64,000 nt of DNA from Streptomyces sp. CG 926 (lineage in GTDB: Bacteria > Actinomycetota > Actinomycetes > Streptomycetales > Streptomycetaceae): positions 1 to 64,000 of the forward strand of contig NZ_QGGZ01000014.1 of the NCBI RefSeq assembly GCF_003148825.1. The letters are read 5' to 3'. How positions within the stretch are numbered: the first letter of the stretch is position 1; each line of letters begins with the position of its first letter. Under the pieces are notes generated by a model. It saw only the letters and a list, made by a program, of their open reading frames with translations, had not been told where the DNA came from and made no database searches. Positions 8,525 to 16,460 of this stretch are shown here, piece after piece. The translations under genes and the position numbers were made by a program.

Positions 8525-9240
8525 TGATCACCGTGCCGGGCGGGCAGGTCACCCTCACCGACCGCCGCACCCAACACAGTTGGACCGTCGAAGTCGCCCC
8601 GTACCTCCTCGCCGCGCACCCCCTCACCCAAGCCGCCCTGACACAGGCAACCGCCGATCAGGACGGCGGGCGGCTCCCTGCGCACAGCCTGTCCTGGTGG
8701 GACGCCGTCAGGTACTGCAACACCCTCTCCCTGCAGGAGGGTTTCACCCCCGCCTACCAATTCCACGACACCACGGGGGAAGGGGACGACGGGGACGGCA
8801 CGGACGGCGCGGACGGCGGCATCGCGTGGGACCGGACAGCGGACGGCTACCGCCTCCCCACGGAAGCCGAATGGGAACACGCCTGCCGCGCCGGCACCGC
8901 CGGTCCCCGCTACGGGCCCCTCGACGACATCGCCTGGCATCGCGGCAACTCCCAGGAACGCATCCACGAGGTCGCCACCCGACGCCCCAACTCCTGGGGC
9001 CTGTACGACATGCTCGGCAACATCTGGGAATGGTGCTGGGACCTCTACGACCCCGCCGTGTACGGCTCGTACCGGGTCCTGAAAGGCGGTGGCTGGTACG
9101 ACCCTCACTGGAGCTGCCGTACCTCCGTCCGCCGCCGCAGCCACCCCACACTCCGCATCGAAGACATCGGAGTACGCCTCGCCCGCACCCCCCAAGGCAC
9201 CCCCGCAAGCACCACCGGCACCACCGGCACCACCCCGTGA
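8524..9240 (+). CDS. Formylglycine-generating-enzyme (SUMF1/EgtB-type) family protein
   Basis: 238 aa. FGE-sulfatase fold signatures appear in order: SWWDAVRYCNTLS (about 58-70), YRLPTEAEWEHACRAGT (about 110), GLYDMLGNIWEWCWDLYD (about 158), VLKGGGWYDP and IGVRLART near the end. Canonical FGE uses a Cys-x4-Cys pair to bind copper. Here Cys198 is present (SCRTSV) but the position five residues on is Arg203. It is therefore unlikely to be a classical sulfatase-activating FGE and may be a divergent oxidase, a hydroxylase or a non-catalytic member. It is coupled by one-base overlap to the 73-aa gene and by GTGA overlap to the kinase. No sulfatase gene lies nearby. Confidence 0.85.
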   Translation: MITVPGGQVTLTDRRTQHSWTVEVAPYLLAAHPLTQAALTQATADQDGGRLPAHSLSWWDAVRYCNTLSLQEGFTPAYQFHDTTGEGDDGDGTDGADGGIAWDRTADGYRLPTEAEWEHACRAGTAGPRYGPLDDIAWHRGNSQERIHEVATRRPNSWGLYDMLGNIWEWCWDLYDPAVYGSYRVLKGGGWYDPHWSCRTSVRRRSHPTLRIEDIGVRLARTPQGTPASTTGTTGTTP

Positions 9241-10160
9241 GTTCGCAGCACGGCATCGAAGTCCCCGCCTCCCTGATCGCGTCGTACACCCGGAACGGTG
9301 GTGAAGCGGAACGGACCTGGATCGCCGGGCTACCCTCCCTGGTGGCGGATTTGCTCGACCGATGGGAAGTGCAGCCCGACGGCGGCATCGGGTCCGGAGA
9401 GGCCTCACTCGTGGTGCCGGTGCGCCGTACGGACGGTTCCCGTGCCGCGCTCAAGCTCCAGATGCCCCGCGCGGAGACGACCGCCGCGCTGATCGGGCTG
9501 CGGGCGTGGAACGGCGACGGCATCGTACGGCTGCTCGATCACGATCCGGAGAGCAGCGCGATGCTGCTGGAACGTTTGGACGGCTCACGCACCCTGGCTT
9601 CCGTCGAGGACGACGACGTGGCCATGGACGCGCTGGCGGGACTCATGGCCCGGCTGCACGCCGTCCCGGCGCCCGAGGGTCTGCGCGACCTGGGCGACGT
9701 CGCGCGCGCCATGCTGGCGGCCGCACCGGCGGCCTGCGCCGCCCTGCCGGACCCCTCGGACCAACGGCGTTTGCGCGGCTGGGCCTCGGCGGTGGCGGAA
9801 CTGGTCGACGAGCCCGGAGACCGGATGCTGCACTGGGATCTGCACTACGACAACGTGCTCGCCGCCGAGCGAGAACCGTGGCTCGCCATCGACCCCGAGC
9901 CCCTCGTCGGCGACCCTGGCTTCGACCTGTGGCCCGCCCTGGACACGGGCTGGGCAGGGCTCCATGCCACCGGGGACGCACCGCGGATGGTCCGGCGCCG
10001 CTTCGACCTGCTGACCGAAGCGCTCGGGCTGGACCGCCGGCGCGCCGTCGTCTGGACCCGGGCCCGGCTGCTGCAGAACACGCTGTGGGACATCGAGGAC
10101 GGGCATACCGCCATCGCCCCCTCCCAGACGACGATGGCCGAGGCTTTGCCTCGCCTCTGA
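9237..10160 (+). CDS. Aminoglycoside 6-/hydroxyurea-phosphotransferase-like kinase
   Basis: 307 aa from GTG 9237, which overlaps the previous stop (GTGA 9237-9240). The profile is APH(6)/hydroxyurea phosphotransferase: an N-terminal lobe with AALKLQMP as the ATP-binding Lys, the catalytic loop MLHWDLHYDNVLAAE with Asp and Asn, and a metal-binding acid in LAIDPEPLVGDPGFDLWP. Characterised relatives phosphorylate the streptomycin 6-hydroxyl or hydroxyurea. Here the operon context with an FGE-like protein suggests a different or specialised hydroxyl acceptor, which is inference. The gene ends just before a strong bidirectional hairpin. Confidence 0.85.
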   Translation: MSSQHGIEVPASLIASYTRNGGEAERTWIAGLPSLVADLLDRWEVQPDGGIGSGEASLVVPVRRTDGSRAALKLQMPRAETTAALIGLRAWNGDGIVRLLDHDPESSAMLLERLDGSRTLASVEDDDVAMDALAGLMARLHAVPAPEGLRDLGDVARAMLAAAPAACAALPDPSDQRRLRGWASAVAELVDEPGDRMLHWDLHYDNVLAAEREPWLAIDPEPLVGDPGFDLWPALDTGWAGLHATGDAPRMVRRRFDLLTEALGLDRRRAVVWTRARLLQNTLWDIEDGHTAIAPSQTTMAEALPRL

Positions 10161-10201
10161 GGGCAGTGGGTCGCGATGCGGTCAGGCCGGGCGGCAGGAA
10201 C

Positions 10202-10242
10202 GAGCCCGGCCCTCCTCGACTGGGCCGAGGAGGGCCGGGCTC
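10202..10242. terminator. 17-bp perfect stem, bidirectional terminator
   Basis: Arm 10202-10218 (GAGCCCGGCCCTCCTCG) pairs perfectly with 10226-10242 around ACTGGGC. It sits 41 bp after the kinase stop and 52 bp before the stop of the convergent secreted-protein gene. Confidence 0.85.
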
Positions 10243-10294
10243 ACCGTCGTTCACCAGCCTTGCGTCCGTCCGGTGGGGAGGAGCCGGCTCGGTG

Positions 10295-10678
10295 TCAGCA
10301 CTCACGCAGGCCCGGCGCGGGGTCCACCGAGGTGTGGACGTCCACGGCCGCGACGTTGCCCCACTGGCCGTTGTCCAACTGGGTCCAGTACCAGACGTTG
10401 TTGCCGCCGGCGTGCTGGTCGCCGCGGCCCCAGCACTGGAACCAGCTGGGGCTCGTGTTCAGCGGCCCGCGGACCGCGGAGTTGTACCGGCGGTGCTCGT
10501 AGCCCTTGGCGCCGACCCGGTTGCCGCACCACAGCTTGCCGTCGGCGCGGACGCCGCATTCGGCGGCGGCGCTCTTCCCCGCGGCGGGCGTCGCCTGAGC
10601 CGGGCCGGTCACGGTGGCCATGCCACCGGCGAGTGCGGCGGCGGCGAGACCGAGAGCGATCTTCCTGCTTGCGGACAT
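10295..10678 (-). CDS. Small secreted Cys-containing protein, unknown function
   Basis: 127 aa from ATG 10678, preceded by GAGGAGGAAGC. The signal peptide is MSASRKIALGLAAAALAGGMATVTGPAQATPA. The mature part has four cysteines (CGVRADGKLWC, WFQCWG, C-terminal LREC), enough for two disulfides, and is rich in Trp/Gly/Asn (NNVWYWTQLDNGQWGNVAAVDV), resembling an SH3-like or small carbohydrate/cell-wall-binding fold. I do not recognise a named family. The next gene on the same strand encodes a secreted NlpC/P60 hydrolase, so both probably act at the envelope. They are 138 bp apart and may be independently transcribed. Confidence 0.8.
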   Translation of the reverse strand: MSASRKIALGLAAAALAGGMATVTGPAQATPAAGKSAAAECGVRADGKLWCGNRVGAKGYEHRRYNSAVRGPLNTSPSWFQCWGRGDQHAGGNNVWYWTQLDNGQWGNVAAVDVHTSVDPAPGLREC

Positions 10679-10816
10679 GCTTCCTCCTCGAAGAGGCTCC
10701 TTGGGGAGCCGGATGATGGGTGGCCGGTCATCGGTGTTGCAGGTGGGATGCGTGATGGCGTGGTGGACGTGGTGGGCGTGGCACGCCTACCAGGTGCGGT
10801 GCGTGCGCACGGGTGC

Positions 10817-11692
10817 TCAGGGGCAGGTGCGTACGCCGTCCAGCCAGGCAGGGCCCTTGAGGTAGATGTTGGTGATCCACGCCTCGTACTCGGGCAGGTA
10901 GGACCAGGCGTCGTTGGTGTAGCCCTCGGCCGTCACCGGTTCGGCGTGCTTCTGGCATTCGACGCGCACCATCGTCGGGCCGGGAAACCGGTGTACCCGC
11001 GGACTGCTGGTCGACGGCTCCTTGTGGGTCCACACATCCGTGCCCCACGTGCTGAACGTGCCGGGTGCCGCCGCCGGCGCGATGCGGACCGCCCCCGCGT
11101 AGTCCCCACCGAGCCGTACGTCGCTGACGGTGATCCGGGTGCCTGATTCCCGCGCCTCGACCATCTTCCCCGCGCCCAGGTAGATCGCGATGTGGTGGAT
11201 GGAGCCACCCGACCCCCATGCCAACAGGTCCCCGGGAAGCAGCGGCCCGGTCCCCTGGGCGGCGGTGAAACGCTGGTTCACCTGTGGCGAATTGAACTGG
11301 TGGTACGCGTTGCCGGACAGCGGATCGCCGCCGACCGCACGGGCGTAGGCGTACCGGACCAGGCCCGAGCAGTCGAAGCCCAGCCGCTCCGGATCGTGTG
11401 CGCTGTCCGGGTCGCTCGGGTCGACCTGGCCGTAGGTCGGCCCCGGCTGTTGCCCGTGGCCGCCTCCCCAGGTGTACCAGACACCGATCTGTTCGCACGC
11501 GGCCGCCACCGCCTTCTCGGCCGCCGCAGAGGCGCCGGAGGCGAGCACTCCGCACGTCTCCGCCGCCTTCTGTGTCGTGGCCGGCGTGGCCGGCGTGGCC
11601 GGCGTGACCGCTGTGGCGCTGCCGACACCTCCCCACGCGGCCAGGAGGGTGAGTGCCGCCACCATCACCGCCGCCGTTCTCCGCATCGCCAT
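10817..11692 (-). CDS. Secreted NlpC/P60-family cell-wall peptidase
   Basis: 291 aa. Start ATG 11692 is preferred because GGGGGA lies just upstream; 11713 and 11686 are alternatives. The signal peptide is MAMRRTAAVMVAALTLLAAWGGVGSATA. The NlpC/P60 domain spans about 60-190: VWYTWGGG, nucleophile Cys108 in GFDCSGLVRYAY, and the catalytic His in SIHHIAIYLGAGKMV. About 90 further residues (GTFSTWGTDVWTHKEPS ... WLDGVRTCP) resemble an SH3-like module. The predicted reaction is cleavage of gamma-D-Glu-diaminopimelate or a related bond in peptidoglycan. Confidence 0.87.
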   Translation of the reverse strand: MAMRRTAAVMVAALTLLAAWGGVGSATAVTPATPATPATTQKAAETCGVLASGASAAAEKAVAAACEQIGVWYTWGGGHGQQPGPTYGQVDPSDPDSAHDPERLGFDCSGLVRYAYARAVGGDPLSGNAYHQFNSPQVNQRFTAAQGTGPLLPGDLLAWGSGGSIHHIAIYLGAGKMVEARESGTRITVSDVRLGGDYAGAVRIAPAAAPGTFSTWGTDVWTHKEPSTSSPRVHRFPGPTMVRVECQKHAEPVTAEGYTNDAWSYLPEYEAWITNIYLKGPAWLDGVRTCP

Positions 11693-12350
11693 GTCCGTCC
11701 CCCGTCCCGCCACGCGGTGTCCCGCGGGGCGTCATGCTCGTCCTGGTATTCGCAACGTGCACGCCGTACGGAGCACGAGCACGCACCGGCCGTCTGCCGG
11801 ACACTCCGAGCCTGTGGCCCAGCACCCCTCCGTGTCGAGGAAGCGCGGGTCGCCCACTCGAACGGGAAACGGGAAACCTTCGGGAAACCCCCTCTCAGCA
11901 GGTCTTTTGAGTGTTCGTCAACAGGGCCGCTCGGTGGAAGCGCGGCGCGCCCGCTCGCACTGTCCGGCACGTCCGAGCCGCTCCAGGGACTCCCTGTTGT
12001 CCGGCAAGAGCCGCGCCGGGCGTCGAACGGTCCGCTGCCGGGATGCCTCGGCGGACTCCGCCAGGCCCCGGCGCGCGACCATCGCCTTCTTCCTTCGCGG
12101 GGCCCGGCGCACCGATGTCCGAGGGCGGATGGTGGTCTTGACCGCGCGTCGAAGCCGGGGCGCTCGCTTCTCCCGCGCCGGCAGGGGCCGAGTCGGCTGG
12201 AACTTCGACAACACCCTCCCCCTCCCTGGCGGGAGGGATGGCGTGCCCCACGCCGACGGGGCGGTTTGGATCCAGGATTCGTGATCAAACGAGGAGACAG
12301 ACAGAGAAGTACGGCTTCACCTGGGGAAACGAGTGAGGGAGGGGTCCTGG
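11693..12350. other. Intergenic region, no gene recognised
   Basis: Open frames on both strands are Arg/Pro-rich and match nothing I know. A short CGGGAAA triplication lies near 11868-11890. The right end holds the ribosome-binding site of the Mrr-like gene. Confidence 0.5.
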
Positions 12351-13145
12351 ATGGCCATATCGAGAGGCTGTCGTGACGGCGCGGGTGATGGTGCCGCGTC
12401 CGTGGGGCGGGACGTCATGCTGGCGGTCGGGCTCGTGGGCATCTGCCTGGGCGGACTGGCCGTGTTCGTGCGGACGGCGGCGAGGGCGGGTGGCAGTGTA
12501 CGAGTGATGCCCATCGTCACGGTGATCATTCTGGTGACGGCGGTGGCGCTGGCCCGGTGGTGCCTGGCACCCGTCCGACGCCGCACCCCCGTGTACCGGA
12601 TGCCGGTGGATCTGCCGGCTACGACGTCGCTCCTCGTGCCGCCCGCTCCTGCCGAGCCCGTGGCGGATCCGGTCGACATGCCCGAGGTAGGACCCGAAGC
12701 CCTGGATCACGCGGGGGTGGACGCCGACGGCTTCGAGCACACGATCGCCGCGTTGTGCGCACGGGACGGCTGTCTCCAGGTGGAAGTCGTCGGCGGGGCT
12801 GGAGACTTGGGCGCCGACGTGATCGCCACGACGGCTGACGGCCTGCGTGTCGTCGTACAGTGCAAGCACTACGGCGAAGGCAACCGGGTCGGCTCGCAGG
12901 ACCTGCAACGCTTCGGCGGCACCTGCTTCGCCATCCACGAGGCCGATGTGGCCGTGGTGGTGACCACGAGCTCCTTCACCGGTCCGGCCGAGGAGTACGC
13001 CGCCGCCTGCGGCATCGTCTGCGTGGACGTCGACGGCCTGGCCGCGTGGACGGAGTCGCGGACGCCGCCTCCGTGGGAGACCGTCGCCACGGAACCGTCG
13101 CAGCAGCAAGCCCCGGCACCGGCCGACACAGAGGCGCAGGTCTGA
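12351..13145 (+). CDS. Membrane-anchored Mrr-like restriction endonuclease-fold protein
   Basis: 264 aa from ATG 12351, with GGAGGGG 6 nt upstream; GTG 12333 would add six residues. Two hydrophobic segments (about 23-45, VMLAVGLVGICLGGLAVFV; about 52-74, VMPIVTVIILVTAVALARWC) precede a Pro-rich linker. A PD-(D/E)xK Mrr_cat domain then spans about 120-230: GFEHTIAALCARDG, GDLGADVIATTADG and VVVQCKHYGEG, giving the E...D...QxK catalytic set. Soluble Mrr cleaves methylated DNA; here the nuclease-like domain is tethered to the membrane. No methyltransferase partner is adjacent. Its stop codon lies at the start of a 9-bp repeat array. Confidence 0.85.
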   Translation: MAISRGCRDGAGDGAASVGRDVMLAVGLVGICLGGLAVFVRTAARAGGSVRVMPIVTVIILVTAVALARWCLAPVRRRTPVYRMPVDLPATTSLLVPPAPAEPVADPVDMPEVGPEALDHAGVDADGFEHTIAALCARDGCLQVEVVGGAGDLGADVIATTADGLRVVVQCKHYGEGNRVGSQDLQRFGGTCFAIHEADVAVVVTTSSFTGPAEEYAAACGIVCVDVDGLAAWTESRTPPPWETVATEPSQQQAPAPADTEAQV

Positions 13146-13200
13146 CACGCCTGACCGGCCTCACCGGGCCTGACCTGCCTGATAGGCCTGACCGGCTTGA
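13140..13200 (+). repeat. Nonanucleotide repeat array, GCCTGANNN x ~7
   Basis: Units GTCTGA-CAC, GCCTGA-CCG, GCCTCA-CCGG, GCCTGA-CCT, GCCTGA-TAG, GCCTGA-CCG and GCTTGA follow one another at 9-10 bp. The first contains the stop codon of the Mrr-like gene. Confidence 0.75.
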
Positions 13201-13597
13201 ACACCGCATTGCTTGACGTCATCTCAGAATTCTTGAGAAGAGATGCGTTTGAAGGAGGAAAGTCCGGTCAGACGCGTGGACATGGAAGCGAACACCTTGC
13301 GGATGGGTGCTTCCAGAGCGGGTCCGGCCGCATGCCGCCCTTCCCCCTGGCGGCATGCGGCAGGCCCGCCCGCACGACGGACTGCCGCCCGGATCCGTAC
13401 GGGACCCGGTACTCCGCATCCTGGCCCCCTCCCCGGCCGGGACGGGGCGACCGGCGAACCCCCGGCGTCGGCGCTCAGACCGCCGCCCCCGGGCAGCGGA
13501 CCCGGCGGTAGCAGTCCGCCGCACGATCGAGGACTTCGGGCATGGTCGGTCGCCGCCGCCATGACTGTCTGCTTGCCCCGCCCCTGACCTCGGGGTC
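13146..13597. other. Intergenic region
   Basis: After the 9-bp repeat array no coding frame is supported. The two flanking genes converge on this interval. Confidence 0.5.
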
Positions 13598-14794
13598 CTA
13601 CAACTGCCCTGGGATCAGGGCGCGGAAGTGGGCCGCCGCGCGCTCGGCCACCGCCTCGACGTACGGCACGTACGCGTCAGGATCCGCGTGGTCGGTCATC
13701 GGGAAGGTCAGGCGATCGTCGCGGCCGAGTGCCTGGAAGGCGATGATCTCGCTGTGGATCAGTCCTTCCGCGAACTGTTCGATGCTCTGCTTGAACCATG
13801 TGTACCGGTAGCCATAGCCTCCCGGCGGGATCATCGACCTGCTTTCGTGCGCGAAGCCGAACTCGCCGGAGCTGTCCACGGTGAAGATCTGCTCGGCGGT
13901 CAGGAACAACTGGTAATGCCATCGGTTCTCGTCCACACTCCCCGGCGGTACCTTCGGTGGTTTCCGCAGCCGGGCTGTGGGCGGGAGGTCCGACCAGTCG
14001 AAGTGGATCCACCAACCACGGAGCACCTCGCTCGGGCGCGCCTCGATGGTGTTGATGCCGGGCCTGCCCGCCTCCTCCAGTGCAGCAGCCGTTCCGGTGA
14101 TCGCCTCGGCGATCTTCCGTACGGCTTGTGCGCTCGCCTGCCTGTTGCGAACCGACGCGCGCACACCCGCCCACCACGCGGCGAGGTCCCCTACTTCCGC
14201 TTGCACTTCGGGAGGCCAGCTCGTGGGATTGTCTCCGTTCGCTGCCATCTCACGGGGGCTGAGGCCGCCGGACAGCGGGCGGTCGGCCACCTGCTGCCGG
14301 CTCTCCCACTCCCTGAACCGGGCGATGACCTCCATCCGCCGCCGCTCGCCTTCCTGGTACGCGCGTCGTGCTGTTTCGCGCGCATGAGCCTCCCGCTCCG
14401 CGAGGCGCGCTTCGATGGTGTTCCGGACCGGCTGGTACTCCGTCACTGCAGGCCGCACCCGCTCCAGAAAGGATGCTTCGGCATCGTCGCGCTTCTCTCG
14501 CGCCCGCCGGTACGTCGTCGCCCAGTCCCATCGCCGGATCCGTCGCCGTGCCTTCCTCAGCTCCTCCTGCTCCGCGGCGATCTGCTTCACCAGCACGGCG
14601 GCGGCAGCGTTCCAGAAGTCGATCTCTTCGCGCGTGCCGCTCACGTCGACCTGCCTGGGCATCGATGTGTGCCCTGCGCCCAGTGCGTCGGCGACGTAGT
14701 CCGCCGGCCGATCAGGTGCACCGGGGAACCAGTACACGGTGACTTCAAGGTCCGCACCGAGCGGAAAGCCCCTGTACGAAATCTGTAAGGCCAT
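13598..14794 (-). CDS. Conserved hypothetical protein with central coiled coil
   Basis: 398 aa from ATG 14794 (MALQISYRGFPLGADLEVTV); upstream sequence in frame is Arg/Pro-rich and not protein-like. No clear Shine-Dalgarno precedes this ATG, so the start is moderately sure. Residues about 70-190 are highly charged with heptad character (AAEQEELRKARRRIRRWDWA... REKRDDAEASFLERVRPAV), a probable coiled coil. The C-terminal ~200 residues form a globular alpha+beta region (GWWIHFDWSDLPPTARLRKP, NRWHYQLFLTAEQIFTVD). There is no signal peptide or membrane segment. I do not recognise the family; codon usage fits a real gene. Confidence 0.75.
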   Translation of the reverse strand: MALQISYRGFPLGADLEVTVYWFPGAPDRPADYVADALGAGHTSMPRQVDVSGTREEIDFWNAAAAVLVKQIAAEQEELRKARRRIRRWDWATTYRRAREKRDDAEASFLERVRPAVTEYQPVRNTIEARLAEREAHARETARRAYQEGERRRMEVIARFREWESRQQVADRPLSGGLSPREMAANGDNPTSWPPEVQAEVGDLAAWWAGVRASVRNRQASAQAVRKIAEAITGTAAALEEAGRPGINTIEARPSEVLRGWWIHFDWSDLPPTARLRKPPKVPPGSVDENRWHYQLFLTAEQIFTVDSSGEFGFAHESRSMIPPGGYGYRYTWFKQSIEQFAEGLIHSEIIAFQALGRDDRLTFPMTDHADPDAYVPYVEAVAERAAAHFRALIPGQL

Positions 14795-15221
14795 ACGCCC
14801 AGAGTGGCAGTTGCCAGGCCCAGGAACACGGGGTCCGCAGAAACAGGAAGAGCCTCCTCGACCTCTGGGACGGGCCTGCGGGAACGGTCCCACGGGGACG
14901 GGCTCAACGCGGACGGGCGCACGCGGACGGGCTCACGTGGACGGGCACCCCTGGTCCGGAAGGCGCCCGAGGAGGCGCGCGTACCAGGACTGCCGGTGGT
15001 GGAGCGGCGTACGGTCACCCCGGCGGCGGCCGCGACCTCCGGAAAACCCACTGGCGGAGCCACGGCGACCACTGCTAACTTTCCGGAGGCCGTGCGAGAG
15101 AACGAGGAGGTGGTACCCGTGAACGCAGTTTCGACATGGGTGCTCCCCTCCGGGGTCACGGTCGGACGATAGGCAGGTCGTCCGGGAGCGCCATTCACGA
15201 GCACTCCCGAAAGGCACGACC
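14795..15221. other. Intergenic region between divergent genes
   Basis: It holds the promoters of the 14794 (minus) and 15222 (plus) genes. GGAGGTGG...GTG at about 15107-15122 resembles a translation start, but the frame it opens is short and unrecognised. Confidence 0.45.
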
Positions 15222-15944
15222 ATGCATGTCACTTCCGAACAGCGCCTGGATGACGGCGTCCTCGTACGCGAATTCACCCTCGGCGAGATTCCCGGAACCC
15301 TGTGGACTCCCGAATCGGCCGCACCGGTTCCGCTGATTCTGATGGCCCACAACAACGGCCTGCCCAAAGACGCGGCCCGGCTGGTGGCCCGGGCCCGGCA
15401 CTCCGCGCAGTACGGCTTCGCGGTAGCCAGCATCGATGCCTCCGGGTGCGGCAGCCGGCCCCGTTCCGCCACCGACGAGGCGGCGCGCGCCGAACTCCGC
15501 CGGGCGATGCAGGCCGGCGAGCCGGTCGACGAGATCTTCGAGTCCTTCATCGGCCCGCTGGTCGAAAACGCCGTGCCGGAATGGCGGACCACCCTGGACG
15601 CCCTCCTCGCGCTCCCCGAGATCGGCGGTCCGGTCGGGTACTCGGGGTGGACCGCCCTCGGCATCCGCCTTGCCGTGTCCGACCCGCGCATCGCGGCCGC
15701 CGGTTTCTTCGCCGGGGGTTACGTGCCCCACGCCCAGCGCGAGGAGGCCCGGCAGGTCGACATTCCGCTGCTGCTCCTGCTGCAGTGGGACGACGAAGGG
15801 AACCCCCGGCAAAGGGCCCTGGACCTGTTCGACGCCTTCGGCAGCAGGGAGAAGACGCTGCACGCCAATCTGGGCGGACACACGGGTACCCCGTGGTTCG
15901 AGGGGGAGGACGGGAACCGGTTCTTCGTCCGACACCTGAAGTGA
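15222..15944 (+). CDS. Alpha/beta-hydrolase-fold protein
   Basis: 240 aa. Overall layout is a dienelactone-hydrolase-like alpha/beta hydrolase: PLILMAHNNGLPKD at strand 3/oxyanion region, YGFAVASIDASGCGSRP, a helical cap (about 80-120), PVPLLLLLQWDDEGNP with an acidic residue, and LGGHTGTPWFEGED with the expected catalytic His. The nucleophile-elbow region reads GPVGYSGWTALGIRLA. Ser near residue 141 is present, but the canonical G-x-S-x-G is not; the loop looks about four residues shorter than in close hydrolases. Activity is therefore uncertain. Confidence 0.78.
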   Translation: MHVTSEQRLDDGVLVREFTLGEIPGTLWTPESAAPVPLILMAHNNGLPKDAARLVARARHSAQYGFAVASIDASGCGSRPRSATDEAARAELRRAMQAGEPVDEIFESFIGPLVENAVPEWRTTLDALLALPEIGGPVGYSGWTALGIRLAVSDPRIAAAGFFAGGYVPHAQREEARQVDIPLLLLLQWDDEGNPRQRALDLFDAFGSREKTLHANLGGHTGTPWFEGEDGNRFFVRHLK

Positions 15945-16460
15945 GGCCGGGCCGCCGAGCCGGCAGCAGACGGTAGGCACTAGGTGGTAGGTGGTGGACG
16001 GTGTAGGCCGCCAGACGGCTCTCTTCGACAGCAGGCTCTGGCCCTGCCCAGCCCTACCTACCCTGCCTGGCCCGCTCGGTGGCGGTGTCCGGGAGCCGCA
16101 CCACCCGCCTCGATCGCGGCGGTACCAGCCATCGGTGGTACCGCCCGGTCGGGGCGCACAGCCCGCAGGCAGGCCGCAGGCAGGCAGGCAGGCACCGGGC
16201 CTGCCCGTGAGGCCGCCACCCATTCCGCGCCCGTCGTACGAGAAGTCTCCGGTCGACCAGCCCTTGCCCCCGCGGTGATCGGAGGACGGAGCCGCGGTGT
16301 CGGCGCACTGTCGGGTCGGTGTCGGCTCGGTATCGGCTCCCTGTCGGCTGCCGACGGGTGCTGTCGGTCAGCTGTCGGCGGCTCGTCGGCGTGGCCTGGC
16401 ACCTTTTCGGAAGACGGCCGGCCCTCCCCAGGGCGGCCCCGAACCCAAGGAGCCACCACC
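15945..16460. other. Intergenic region with short iterations
   Basis: No gene. (GCAG)n-type iterations occur near 16160-16195, and repeated TGTCGGC/TATCGGC motifs occur at 16296-16385 upstream of the monooxygenase, possibly regulatory. Confidence 0.45.
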
